DNA of 28,520 nt from WFQV01 sp964611145 (lineage in GTDB: Bacteria; Bacteroidota; Ignavibacteria; Ignavibacteriales; Melioribacteraceae). The position numbers and the translations under genes are program-made. The stretch covers positions 1 through 28,520 of the forward strand of contig CAZSYM010000030.1 in NCBI GenBank assembly GCA_964611145.1, read 5' to 3'. Each line of letters starts with the position of its first letter. Position 1 is the stretch's first letter. Shown piece by piece: positions 15,169 through 23,351 of the stretch. Under the pieces are notes generated by a model. It had not been told where the DNA came from. It saw nothing but the letters and a program-made list of their open reading frames with translations, and searched no databases.

Positions 15169-16518
15169 ATGGAATACGTAATTTATTTTGTAATAACAAT
15201 AGGCATTCTGGTTTTTATTCATGAATTCGGACATTTCGCGGCGGCTAAACTTAGCGGGATGCAAACGGATATTTTCTCGATAGGTTTCGGGAAAAGATTG
15301 TTCGGTTGGAATAAGATTACAGGCTTCACTTTCGGAAGTTTACCCGAAGATGTGGATTTGCAAGGACACACTGATTACCGCGTGGCTCTTTTGCCTCTGG
15401 GTGGATATGTTAAAATTGCGGGAATGATAGATGAAAGTTTCGATACGGAGTTTGTTGACAAGGAACCGCAGCCCAATGAATTCAGAGCGAAGCCGACGTA
15501 TAAGAAATTGTTCGTTATTACCGCCGGTGTTTTGATGAATCTCTTGTTGACGGTTATGATTTTTTGGGGAGCGAATTATTTCGAGGGAAGACAAGTTCCT
15601 TTGACGACCAAAGTGGGACGAATAACAACAGATATGGTGGCATATGATTACGGTTTTCGCACGGGGGATTTGATAGAAAAAGTAAACGGTAAAAAGGTGG
15701 AGGATTGGGAACAGATTACGAAAGCTATTTTTGTCGATGGCTTGGACAAAGGCGCTCGTGTTGAAATTCGACGCGGTGAACGGGATACAATTTTATACGT
15801 TCCCTCGAAGGCGCTTACGGGTGATTCGAAATTATTCCTTCCTTTTGGAGAAACCGCGGCGATGGTAACGGACGTGGTTAAAAATTCTCCCGCGGAAGAA
15901 GCGGGAATAAAAGCCGGGGATATTATTACCGCAATAGAAGGCGAGCCGGTTGGAAGTAGTGAGGACGTGGTTAAATTGATTTCCTCCAATAAAGAAAAGA
16001 AAATTCCCATTGTGCTTGTAAGAACCGAAGATACGCTTACGGTCTATGCAAATACTGGGCTCGAAGGGAAAATAGGTATTGGGATAGCGGACGTTTATAA
16101 CGGTCCCGTTAAATTGGTCAAATACGGTTTCTTCGAATCTTTTGAGAAAGCGTTTAAAGATATCGCAAAGTATACGGAATTAACGTTCGTTATGTTCAAG
16201 AACGTAATATCGGGTAAGGTGGCTTTCGGAAAAGTTTTTGGCGGTCCCATTAAAATAGCGCAATTTGCCGCAAAATCCGCCGATTCGGGATGGTCTTCTT
16301 TCTTGTTCTTTTTAGCCATGCTTAGCCTTAGTTTGGCAATCATAAATATTATTCCCTTTCCGGGACTCGACGGTGGACATTTTGTAATTATTGTGATAGA
16401 GGGAATTTTAAGACGGGAATTGCCCGTCAAGGCAAAGATTGCAATTCAAAATATCGGCTTTATATTGCTTTTAATCTTAATGGCTTTTATTCTTTACAGC
16501 GATATAATTAATCTTTGA
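15169..16518 (+). CDS. rseP: RseP family site-2 (intramembrane) zinc metalloprotease
   Basis: A 449-residue inner-membrane protease, almost exactly the length of E. coli RseP. The zinc ligands are in HEFGH (18-22) within the first transmembrane helix, and the third-ligand motif is in IIPFPGLDGGHF near 400. Two tandem PDZ domains lie between them, at about 155-225 and 230-310. The last helix ends near the C-terminus. The family cuts membrane-bound anti-sigma factors after a first periplasmic cut, and clears remnant signal peptides. The ribosome binding site AGGAG precedes the ATG. It sits in an operon between dxr (nine bases) and the DUF2723 gene (15 bases). The anti-sigma substrate is not encoded in this window. 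Confidence 0.95.
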   Translation: MEYVIYFVITIGILVFIHEFGHFAAAKLSGMQTDIFSIGFGKRLFGWNKITGFTFGSLPEDVDLQGHTDYRVALLPLGGYVKIAGMIDESFDTEFVDKEPQPNEFRAKPTYKKLFVITAGVLMNLLLTVMIFWGANYFEGRQVPLTTKVGRITTDMVAYDYGFRTGDLIEKVNGKKVEDWEQITKAIFVDGLDKGARVEIRRGERDTILYVPSKALTGDSKLFLPFGETAAMVTDVVKNSPAEEAGIKAGDIITAIEGEPVGSSEDVVKLISSNKEKKIPIVLVRTEDTLTVYANTGLEGKIGIGIADVYNGPVKLVKYGFFESFEKAFKDIAKYTELTFVMFKNVISGKVAFGKVFGGPIKIAQFAAKSADSGWSSFLFFLAMLSLSLAIINIIPFPGLDGGHFVIIVIEGILRRELPVKAKIAIQNIGFILLLILMAFILYSDIINL

Positions 16519-16533
16519 GTTTTAAGATTTTCT

Positions 16534-18459
16534 ATGCGGAAAATCTTTAAATATTACGCTTCTGTTTCGGCTCTGATTGTCTTTGCCGTTTATTTGTTTA
16601 CCCTTTCTCCCAGCATTGCTCCGATAGATGCGGGTGAGCTTGCGGCGGTTCAGTCGCTACCCGGTATTGCCCACCCGACAGGTTATCCTCTCTTTACAAT
16701 GCTCGGTTATATCTTTTCTCTTTTGCCAATTTTGCATAACCACATTTTGCAAATGAACCTCCTCGCTTCGGTTTGGAGCGCTTTGGCGGTTTATGTCTTT
16801 ATAAAGGATGCCGAAATAGTATTTTCCATTCTTAGAAATGAGAAAGTGGCTGAAAGGAAATCCGAAAGAAAAAAGAAGGGAAAGAAAAAGGAGAAGAAAG
16901 AAGCCCCCGAGCCGAAGAACTTTCGCCATATTGAATTGGCAGCCGCGCTTTTCGGTGCTTTCTTGCTTGCTTTTTCGCGAACGTTCTGGCAGCAGAGCGC
17001 TTCCGTAGAGGTTTATTCTTTGCAGACATTCCTTTTCGTCGGGATTCTTTATTTCCTTTTGAAAATTTTAGAGTTCGGGAAAAAAGATATCCCTTTGAAG
17101 CACTGGTTATGGGTTGCATCCGCGCTTGCGTTTGGTTTTGGAAATCATATGACAACCCTTTTGCTGTTGCCTTCCGTAGGATACGTTTTCTTTTTAAGTG
17201 AAGGATTTTCCAAGAAAGCATGGAAGAAAATAGGCTACATGCTTCTTTTGTTTTTTGCCTTGCTTGGATTGATTTATTCTTATCTTCCCCTAATGGCTTC
17301 GACGAACCCGCTGTTGAATTGGGGAAATCCGACCGACTTCACGAAGTTTTGGAGACACTTTACGGGCAAGCAATATCAAGTGTGGATTTTTAGCTCTCTG
17401 GAAGCGGCTAAGAAGCAAGCGGCTTATTACATCGGTAATTTCCCTTCGGAGTTCGGTTATTTGGGAGGATTAGTGGGCTTGCTTGGAGTTTATTTTGCCT
17501 ATAAGAGAAATCGACGATTGTTCTTTTTGATTCTCCTCGCTTTTCTTTCCACCGTTATCTATGCCGTGAATTACGACATACACGATATAGATTCCTATTT
17601 TCTCCTCTCTTACATCTCCGTGGCGTTCTTTTCCGTCTTTGCTGTGTTGGAAACCGCCAAGTTGATTGCAAAAAAACGAATTGCTTTCGCCTCCTTGCTT
17701 TTTCTGGTGATTTTAACGGAGATTTATTATAACTATCCTCTTGCGGATAAAAGCGATTATTACACGCTTGAGGATTATACAAAGGAAATTTTGAATTCCG
17801 TGCCGCAAAATTCGATTGTGTTTACATATCAATGGGATTATTTTGTTTCCCCTTCTTATTTTGTGCAACTCGTCGAGGGTTACCGGCGGGACGTAACGGT
17901 GGTGGATAAGGAGCTTTTGCGTCGTTCGTGGTATTATAATCAGCTTCAAAGAAAAGACCCGAACGTTTTGAAAGGAATAATGCCGTATGTAAAAGGTTTC
18001 CTGAAAGCTGTTGAGCCTTTTGAAAACGGAGAAAATTTTAACGCCTCCTTGCTCGAAAATTATTATCGAAAAATAATGACGGGGCTTGCGGAAAGTAACG
18101 CTTCTGCGAGAGATTATTTTATTTTGCCCGAGCTTGTGGACAATGAGATGAAACGAGGCGAGTTTGTATTGCCGAAAGGTTACTCCCTTGTTCCCCTTTG
18201 GTTTGGCTATAAATTGACGAAGGGAAATTCTTACGTAGCAAGCGATATTCCGGTCTTGAAAATACGATTTCCAAAACATGGAGACGCTTACTCGGATTTT
18301 GTGAAAAAAGTGATTTCGGAGATGTGTATCAATCGTGCTTTTTACGAAAAGAGTTTTGGAAAAATCGATAAAGCAAGGGCTTGGATTAGCCTCGGATTGA
18401 AATACAATCCCACCTTTATATTGCCTTCCGAATTGTATAAAATTTATGTTCGCCAATAG
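16534..18459 (+). CDS. DUF2723 multi-pass membrane protein, possible glycosyltransferase
   Basis: A 641-residue protein with about ten hydrophobic helices, concentrated in residues 10-400. The N-terminal TLSPSIAPIDAGELAAVQ and GIAHPTGYPLF mark DUF2723, a GT-C-like family that includes bacterial protein O-mannosyltransferase-like proteins; the acidic D in IDAGE corresponds to the catalytic region of that fold. Between helices, residues about 102-128 form a lysine/glutamate stretch (KSERKKKGKKKEKKEAPEPK), probably a cytoplasmic loop. The C-terminal 200 residues are soluble and likely periplasmic. Many Bacteroidota relatives are longer, around 1000 residues, so this is a short form. Upstream ribosome binding site is weak. 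Last gene before the terminator at 18556. Substrate is unknown; transfer of a sugar to exported proteins is inferred. Confidence 0.8.
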   Translation: MRKIFKYYASVSALIVFAVYLFTLSPSIAPIDAGELAAVQSLPGIAHPTGYPLFTMLGYIFSLLPILHNHILQMNLLASVWSALAVYVFIKDAEIVFSILRNEKVAERKSERKKKGKKKEKKEAPEPKNFRHIELAAALFGAFLLAFSRTFWQQSASVEVYSLQTFLFVGILYFLLKILEFGKKDIPLKHWLWVASALAFGFGNHMTTLLLLPSVGYVFFLSEGFSKKAWKKIGYMLLLFFALLGLIYSYLPLMASTNPLLNWGNPTDFTKFWRHFTGKQYQVWIFSSLEAAKKQAAYYIGNFPSEFGYLGGLVGLLGVYFAYKRNRRLFFLILLAFLSTVIYAVNYDIHDIDSYFLLSYISVAFFSVFAVLETAKLIAKKRIAFASLLFLVILTEIYYNYPLADKSDYYTLEDYTKEILNSVPQNSIVFTYQWDYFVSPSYFVQLVEGYRRDVTVVDKELLRRSWYYNQLQRKDPNVLKGIMPYVKGFLKAVEPFENGENFNASLLENYYRKIMTGLAESNASARDYFILPELVDNEMKRGEFVLPKGYSLVPLWFGYKLTKGNSYVASDIPVLKIRFPKHGDAYSDFVKKVISEMCINRAFYEKSFGKIDKARAWISLGLKYNPTFILPSELYKIYVRQ

Positions 18460-18555
18460 CAACGGCTTTTCATTTTTCGTATGACTTAATTTACAGGACA
18501 AACGCCGCAGAGGATTTTAATTTTGGCTTTTTAAAACTCCTTTACAAAACCCGGA

Positions 18556-18585
18556 AAACCCGATTTGACAACTCGGGTTTCTTTT
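18556..18585 (+). terminator. Rho-independent terminator after the dxr operon
   Basis: Perfect eight-base stem AAACCCGA (18556-18563) and TCGGGTTT (18573-18580), nine-base loop, followed by CTTTT. It lies 96 bases after the DUF2723 stop. Its loop contains TTGACA, which is also the -35 box of the next promoter, so terminator and promoter overlap. Confidence 0.65.
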
Positions 18586-18593
18586 ACTATCTT
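18565..18593 (+). promoter_or_regulatory. Predicted sigma-70 promoter of the ABC exporter operon
   Basis: A perfect -35 box TTGACA (18565-18570), exactly 17 bases, then TATCTT (18588-18593), four of six matches to the -10 consensus. Transcription would start near 18600, about 27 bases before the TetR start. The -35 box is in the loop of the preceding terminator. Confidence 0.6.
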
Positions 18594-18597
18594 AAAA

Positions 18598-18624
18598 GAA
18601 ACCGAAAAAAGTTTTTTGGGTTTC
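18598..18624. promoter_or_regulatory. Operator candidate for the second TetR regulator
   Basis: Inverted repeat of 13-base arms with one mismatch around a single central base: GAAACCGAAAAAA (18598-18610) and TTTTTTGGGTTTC (18612-18624). It covers the predicted transcription start and ends two bases before the TetR ATG. Related half-sites recur upstream: AAAACCCG at 18546 and 18555 in tandem, and CGGGTTTC at 18574, giving a cluster of five copies in 80 bases. This is the expected place for autorepression; binding is inferred. Confidence 0.45.
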
Positions 18625-18626
18625 CA

Positions 18627-19238
18627 ATGGTCGATAAAAAGAAGCAAGCAATTCTCAAAGCCGCCGAAGAATCTTTTTTGAAATTCGGTTACAAAAAAAC
18701 GAACCTTTCCGATGTTGCAAAAAGCGTGGGAGTCAGCAAAAGAACCGTTTATCAATATTTTCCCGCAAAGGAAATTTTGCTTAAAAAGGCTGTGGAGAAC
18801 GTTAAAGCGGAAATCTCCTCGGAATTGAAAAGTGTTTTGAAGTCCAGAGGGAATTCCGCTAAAAAACTTTTTGCAATCGGGGAAATACTGGGACGACGCT
18901 TCCAAAAGATGACGGATTTGTTTATGGAAGATATAAAAACAAATCTTCCCGAGGTGTGGAGTGATATAGAAAACTTCAGGCGGGATTTTATTTTTAAGAA
19001 TATTACAAGACTCTTGGAGCAAGGGAAAAGGGAGGGAATGGTGATAAAAAAGCCGACTGCTATTCTGATAGCGGTTATTGTCGCTTCGATTGAGGCGGTT
19101 GTTCATCCCGAGTTCATCGTAAATAATAGCATTTCAGCGCACGAGGCGCTGGAAACGACTTTGCACATAGTAATTTCCGGTATTTTGACCGCAAGAGGAA
19201 GAAAAGTTTTCAAACAAATCAAAAAGGTTAAAAGATGA
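18627..19238 (+). CDS. TetR/AcrR family regulator of the YbhGFSR-like exporter
   Basis: A 203-residue protein of typical TetR length. The DNA-binding domain is residues about 7-52: ILKAAEESFLKFGYKKTNLS, then VAKSVGVSKRTVYQYFPAKE. The remaining helical part would bind the inducer. No clear ribosome binding site precedes the ATG, which is 27 bases after the predicted transcription start. It overlaps the adaptor gene by four bases (ATGA). In E. coli the comparable exporter operon ybhGFSR is likewise preceded by a TetR gene, cecR (ybiH), which senses drug-like molecules; that similarity of gene order supports a regulator-of-exporter role. The inducer is unknown. It differs clearly from the TetR encoded at 175-789. 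Confidence 0.92.
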   Translation: MVDKKKQAILKAAEESFLKFGYKKTNLSDVAKSVGVSKRTVYQYFPAKEILLKKAVENVKAEISSELKSVLKSRGNSAKKLFAIGEILGRRFQKMTDLFMEDIKTNLPEVWSDIENFRRDFIFKNITRLLEQGKREGMVIKKPTAILIAVIVASIEAVVHPEFIVNNSISAHEALETTLHIVISGILTARGRKVFKQIKKVKR

Positions 19239-20194
19239 AAATCGTTTATCTGTTCTTGATAGGATTTTTGCTTTCGGCTTGTAGCGGTGCCAATTCGAAC
19301 AGAGTGCTGGAAAAATCCGGCGTGGTGGAAAACCAAGAGATAATCGTCTCCGCAGAAACGGGCGGAAAATTGATTCGCTTGTTGAAGGACGAAGGGGATG
19401 TCGTTCGGAAAGGAGATACGGTTGCGATTTTAGACAAAGAGACTCTCGAACTGAAGTTAAAGCAAGCCGAAGCAAATCTCGAAGCAACGGAAGCAAAACT
19501 AAGGTTGATGAAAAAAGGCGCCAGGAAAGAAGACATTGACGCGGCACAAGGGAACGTGAAACAGGCAAGGGCGGCGTATGAGTTGGCTGAAAAGGAATTT
19601 AAAAGGGCGGAAGAGTTGCTTCGGAACAAATCTCTTTCTCTCGATAGGTATGATAAGATTAAAAGCGAATTTGAAATTGCCAAGGCGCGTTTGAGTGTGG
19701 CGAAAAGTCAATTAGCAAAAGCCAAAAGACCTTTCAGGCGAGAGGAAATTCGCCAGGCGGAAGCCGCTCTCCACGCGGCTAAAGCTCAGGTGGAACTCCT
19801 TAAAAAAAACGTGAAGGATGCCGTGCTGGTTTCTCCTATTGACGGGACGATTACAAAAGTATTTTATAAACAGGGCGAACTGGTGGCGCCTTTCGGCAGC
19901 GTTTTTTCGGTCGATAATTTAAAACAAGTGGAGGTGCGCATTTATATTCCGGAAACGCAATTGGGAAAAGTTAAAGTCGGACAGAAGGCGGAAATATTTT
20001 CCGATTCCTTTTCGGGAAAGAATTTCGAGGGGAAAGTTGTTTTTGTCTCTCCTAAAGCGGAATTTACACCGAAAACAATTCAGACCAAGGAGGAGAGAGT
20101 AAAACTGGTTTACGAGGTGAAAATTGTTGCAAAAAATCCCGACGGCGAATTGAAAACAGGCATGCCGGTGGACGTGAAAATAAGATTGGAGTAA
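19235..20194 (+). CDS. Periplasmic adaptor lipoprotein, HlyD/YbhG-like
   Basis: A 319-residue membrane-fusion protein linking the ABC exporter to TolC. Residues 1-16 are a lipoprotein signal ending LLSAC, with C16 the acylated cysteine, so it is membrane-anchored by lipid. A split lipoyl domain is formed by ETGGKLIRLLKDEGDVVRKG (about 41-60) and SPIDGTITKVFYKQGELV (about 205-222). Between them an alpha-helical coiled-coil hairpin (about 66-200) is rich in Ala, Glu and Lys. A beta-barrel domain follows, with the YbhG-like stretch EFTPKTIQTKEERVKLVYEV near 275-294. The start overlaps the TetR stop (ATGA). E. coli YbhG has no lipobox that I know of, so lipid anchoring may be a lineage difference. 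Confidence 0.9.
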   Translation: MKIVYLFLIGFLLSACSGANSNRVLEKSGVVENQEIIVSAETGGKLIRLLKDEGDVVRKGDTVAILDKETLELKLKQAEANLEATEAKLRLMKKGARKEDIDAAQGNVKQARAAYELAEKEFKRAEELLRNKSLSLDRYDKIKSEFEIAKARLSVAKSQLAKAKRPFRREEIRQAEAALHAAKAQVELLKKNVKDAVLVSPIDGTITKVFYKQGELVAPFGSVFSVDNLKQVEVRIYIPETQLGKVKVGQKAEIFSDSFSGKNFEGKVVFVSPKAEFTPKTIQTKEERVKLVYEVKIVAKNPDGELKTGMPVDVKIRLE

Positions 20195-20196
20195 AA

Positions 20197-21126
20197 TTGC
20201 CCGAGGCTGTAATCGAAATACGGAGTTTGACCAAGAAATTCGGGAATAATCTCGCCGTTGACGACGTTTCGCTCACTATTTACAAGGGTGAGATGTTCGG
20301 ACTTGTCGGGGCGGACGGCGCAGGCAAAACCACCACTATTCGAACGCTCTGCGGACTTCTGAATCCTACATCGGGAAGCGTGAGCGTTTTGGGTATGGAC
20401 GTCGGAAAGAACAGACGAGCTGTGCAAAGTAAAATAGGCTACCTTTCGCAAGGTTTTTCGCTTTATGGGGACTTGTCCGTCGATGAAAACCTCGAGTTTT
20501 TTGCGGAGATTCATAATGTTCGAAATTATAAGAAACGACGCGAGGAATTGCTGGAATTTACCCGTCTGAAACCGTTTAGGAATCGACCTGCGGAAAAACT
20601 TTCCGGAGGAATGAAACAAAAACTCGCCCTTGCTTGCAGCTTGATTCACAAGCCTGAAATACTTTTCCTTGACGAACCTACTACCGGCGTTGACCCTATT
20701 TCGAGGAGGGATTTCTGGAAAATACTTTCGAGCTTGCTTAGGGACGGCATTACAATTTTAATGAGCACTCCGTATTTGGACGAGGCGGAACGCTGCAGTC
20801 GAGTCGCCCTGATGAACAGAGGAAAAATTCTGAAATTGGGCAACCCGGAAAGCATCAAAAAATCGATGCAGAAAAAGGTGGCGGAGATAGTTTGTAAGCC
20901 GGTCATAAAGGCGAGAGATTTTTTGAATGAAAAATTTATGCTGGACGTGCAGACTTTCGGAGACAGAATTGATGTTGTTTTACCCGAGAATTTTACCGCC
21001 GACGAGATAATCTCTGCTCTCGAATCCGCCGGTTTTGAAGTGTTGGCGGTTAGACTGAAAGCGCCGTCGCTTGAAAATGTTTTTATTCATCTTTTAGAAG
21101 AATTCCGCGAGGGAAAAAATGTTTAG
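20197..21126 (+). CDS. ABC exporter ATPase 1, YbhF N-terminal-half-like
   Basis: A 309-residue ATPase subunit, starting at TTG 20197 two bases after the adaptor stop; GGAG is five bases upstream and a domain start (VIEIRSLTKKFG) follows. Walker A GADGAGKT (38-45), Q-loop Q85, signature LSGGM (135-139), Walker B ILFLDE (155-160) and D-loop GVDP are present. The switch histidine is missing: where related ATPases have STH, this one has STP (P192). Its partner at 22431 keeps the histidine but has an altered signature, so the pair probably makes one degenerate and one active ATP site. In E. coli YbhF the two halves are fused; here they are separate genes. It overlaps the TolC gene by eight bases. 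Confidence 0.93.
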   Translation: MPEAVIEIRSLTKKFGNNLAVDDVSLTIYKGEMFGLVGADGAGKTTTIRTLCGLLNPTSGSVSVLGMDVGKNRRAVQSKIGYLSQGFSLYGDLSVDENLEFFAEIHNVRNYKKRREELLEFTRLKPFRNRPAEKLSGGMKQKLALACSLIHKPEILFLDEPTTGVDPISRRDFWKILSSLLRDGITILMSTPYLDEAERCSRVALMNRGKILKLGNPESIKKSMQKKVAEIVCKPVIKARDFLNEKFMLDVQTFGDRIDVVLPENFTADEIISALESAGFEVLAVRLKAPSLENVFIHLLEEFREGKNV

Positions 21127-22444
21127 GAAATCTCTTTTTTTGACTTTGGTTCTTTGTGGATATATTAACGCTCAAACTCTGACTTTGAAGGAAAGTTTGA
21201 GATTGGGGCTTGAGAATAGCAAGGAGATAAAAATTGCCAACGCTCAAGCGGAGATAGCGAATTATCAGACTCGAAAAATACTCTCGGCTTTTTTCCCCGC
21301 ATTCGCTTTTTCCGCTTCCTATGCCCGCTTGAGCGAGGTTCCCCCGTTCGAAATAAGCACTCCGTTATTTCCGAGACCTCTAAAAATTCAAGATGCGATT
21401 CTGAACAATTATTCCCTTCGCCTTGGTTTTAATGTGCCTATATTTGTTGGCTTTAAGCTCTCTTCCCTTTTGAAATCCGCAAAATTAAAAGCCGAAGCGG
21501 CAAAAGAGGAAGCGTCCTTGTCGAAAAACGAAAAGGCTTTTCGAATTATCACCGCATTTTGGAATTTAAGGAAAGCGGAATTAGCCGAGAAGGCGCTTGG
21601 GAAAAACATCGAAAGCTTGACTCGACATGTGAAAGACGCTAAAAATTCTTTCTTGAACGGATTGGCAACCAAGGCGGATTTGTTGAAAATCGAAACACAA
21701 TTAGCGGATGTCAAACTCAAGTATAGAGAAGCAAGTAATCGCGTGAGGCTCGCACGGATGTTTCTGAATCAGGCGATCGGCTTGCCTCTTGAAAGTAAAA
21801 CGGAAATTAAAACGGATAGCTTGCATGTGGAACTGCCGATGAAATTGTCGGAGGAGCTTATCCGAAACGCTTTACAGAACCGCCTGGAATTGAAGAAGCT
21901 AAAATTGCTTTTGGCTTCGGGAAGGGAAAACATTACGGCTGCAAAATCCGATTGGTTCCCTTCGATTAGCCTGTTTGGAAATTATTATTACAATAGACCC
22001 AATCAACGTATTCTCCCGTTAAAGGATGAATTTAAAGATACGTGGGATGTTGGAATCGGCTTGACTTGGACGCTTTGGGATTGGGGAAAGCGAAGCGCTA
22101 CAACGGAGGAAGCGGTAAAAAATTTGGAAGTCTTGCGTCTGAAAACTCGAATTGTCGAGGAAAACATTCGCACTGAAATCACCGCCGATTATTTGGAGCT
22201 GGAAAACAGTCGGGAGAAAATAAAGAGCGCAAAAACGGCTCTGGAATTTGCAAAAGAAAATTTGAGAGTTACGGAGGAGCTTTATAAACAAAGCAAAGCA
22301 CGCCTTGCCGATTTGCTGGATGCGGAGTCGTCTCAACTCTCCGCTTTGATGCGTTATCATACGGCGCTAATGGATTTTCAAATTAATAAAGCAAAGTTTT
22401 TGAAATCTCTGGGAAGGAGTCTCTACGAAAATGTTTTCGATTGA
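21119..22444 (+). CDS. TolC family outer-membrane efflux protein
   Basis: A 441-residue outer-membrane channel. Residues 1-18 are a signal peptide ending YINAQ. The mature protein has the two-fold repeated OEP layout: long amphipathic helices (about 60-85, 125-225, 330-440) with beta-strand segments between. NSYSLRLGFNVPIF-like strands (here NNYSLRLGFNVPIFVG, about 96-111) and WDVGIGLTWTLWDWG (about 310-324) are typical barrel strands of the family. The channel forms a trimer docked to the adaptor. It is embedded in the operon between the two ATPase genes, overlapping the first by eight bases and the second by 14 bases, so translation is likely coupled. This placement of tolC within an exporter operon avoids dependence on a shared chromosomal tolC. 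Confidence 0.93.
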   Translation: MFRKSLFLTLVLCGYINAQTLTLKESLRLGLENSKEIKIANAQAEIANYQTRKILSAFFPAFAFSASYARLSEVPPFEISTPLFPRPLKIQDAILNNYSLRLGFNVPIFVGFKLSSLLKSAKLKAEAAKEEASLSKNEKAFRIITAFWNLRKAELAEKALGKNIESLTRHVKDAKNSFLNGLATKADLLKIETQLADVKLKYREASNRVRLARMFLNQAIGLPLESKTEIKTDSLHVELPMKLSEELIRNALQNRLELKKLKLLLASGRENITAAKSDWFPSISLFGNYYYNRPNQRILPLKDEFKDTWDVGIGLTWTLWDWGKRSATTEEAVKNLEVLRLKTRIVEENIRTEITADYLELENSREKIKSAKTALEFAKENLRVTEELYKQSKARLADLLDAESSQLSALMRYHTALMDFQINKAKFLKSLGRSLYENVFD

Positions 22445-23351
22445 GGCGCGAGGATTAACCAAGAAATTCGGGCATTTTACGGCTGTGGATTCCGTTTCGT
22501 TTAATGTCCGTAAAGGGGAAATCTTTGGCTTTTTGGGAGCTAACGGCGCCGGGAAAACGACCACGATTAAAATGCTTTGCGGCATTTTGGAACCGACGGA
22601 AGGAGATGCTTTCGTGGCGGGCATTTCCGTAAAAAACGAACCGGAAAAGGTGAAACTCAAAATAGGCTATATGTCACAAAAGTTTTCACTTTACTCTGAC
22701 TTAACTGTTGAGGAAAACATTAGATTCTTCGGTGGAATTTACGGTTTGAGCGGTAAAGAGCTCGAGCGAAAAAAGGATTATATATTGGAAATAGCAGACT
22801 TGCGGGGGCGAGAGAAACATTTAACAGCCGACCTTCCCGGTGGTATTAAGCAAAGACTTGCGCTGGGCGCGGCGGTTATTCACGAACCCAGTATTGTCTT
22901 TTTGGACGAACCGACGAGTGGAGTTGACCCTATCGCGAGGCGGATTTTTTGGAATCTGATTAATGACCTTTCCGAGCGAGGGGTTACGGTTCTCGTTTCC
23001 ACTCATTATCTTGAGGAAGCGGAATATTGTAACGATATTATTCTGATGGACTCCGGTAAAATAATTGCTCAGGGTAATCCCAGAGAGCTGAAGGAGAATT
23101 ATCTGAGTAAAAAGATAATGGAGGTTGTAACGGACAAACCCGTGCTTGCAATGGAAATTCTCGAAGGAGAAAACTTTGTGGACGAAACGGCTATTTTCGG
23201 AAATAAAATACATGTGATTCTTTCCCCTTCCGCGGGAAATGCGGAAAAGATAAAAACGATTTTAAGCGGGAAAGGGATAAATGTAATAAGCGTCGAAGAA
23301 ATAACTCCTACGTTGGAGGATGTGTTTATTCATCTTTTGGAGGAGCGTTAA
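22431..23351 (+). CDS. ABC exporter ATPase 2, YbhF C-terminal-half-like
   Basis: A 306-residue ATPase subunit. Walker A GANGAGKT (36-43), Q-loop in GYMSQKFSLY, signature LPGGI (135-139, proline replacing the usual serine), Walker B IVFLDE (155-160), D-loop GVDP and switch histidine H192 in VSTHYLEEAE. This is the mirror image of ATPase 1, which has LSGG but lacks the histidine. In a heterodimer, the altered signature here faces the histidine-less site of the partner. The start ATG is within the end of tolC (14-base overlap), with GGAAGGAG eleven bases upstream, a rather long spacing. The two ATPases are about 300 residues each and align without gaps from the signature to the switch region, so they arose by duplication. 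Confidence 0.93.
   Translation: MFSIEARGLTKKFGHFTAVDSVSFNVRKGEIFGFLGANGAGKTTTIKMLCGILEPTEGDAFVAGISVKNEPEKVKLKIGYMSQKFSLYSDLTVEENIRFFGGIYGLSGKELERKKDYILEIADLRGREKHLTADLPGGIKQRLALGAAVIHEPSIVFLDEPTSGVDPIARRIFWNLINDLSERGVTVLVSTHYLEEAEYCNDIILMDSGKIIAQGNPRELKENYLSKKIMEVVTDKPVLAMEILEGENFVDETAIFGNKIHVILSPSAGNAEKIKTILSGKGINVISVEEITPTLEDVFIHLLEER

Noticed and set aside
17713..18501. 262-codon minus-strand open frame over the DUF2723 gene
   Set aside because: Shadow of the real gene; rich in unusual residue runs and no recognisable domain.
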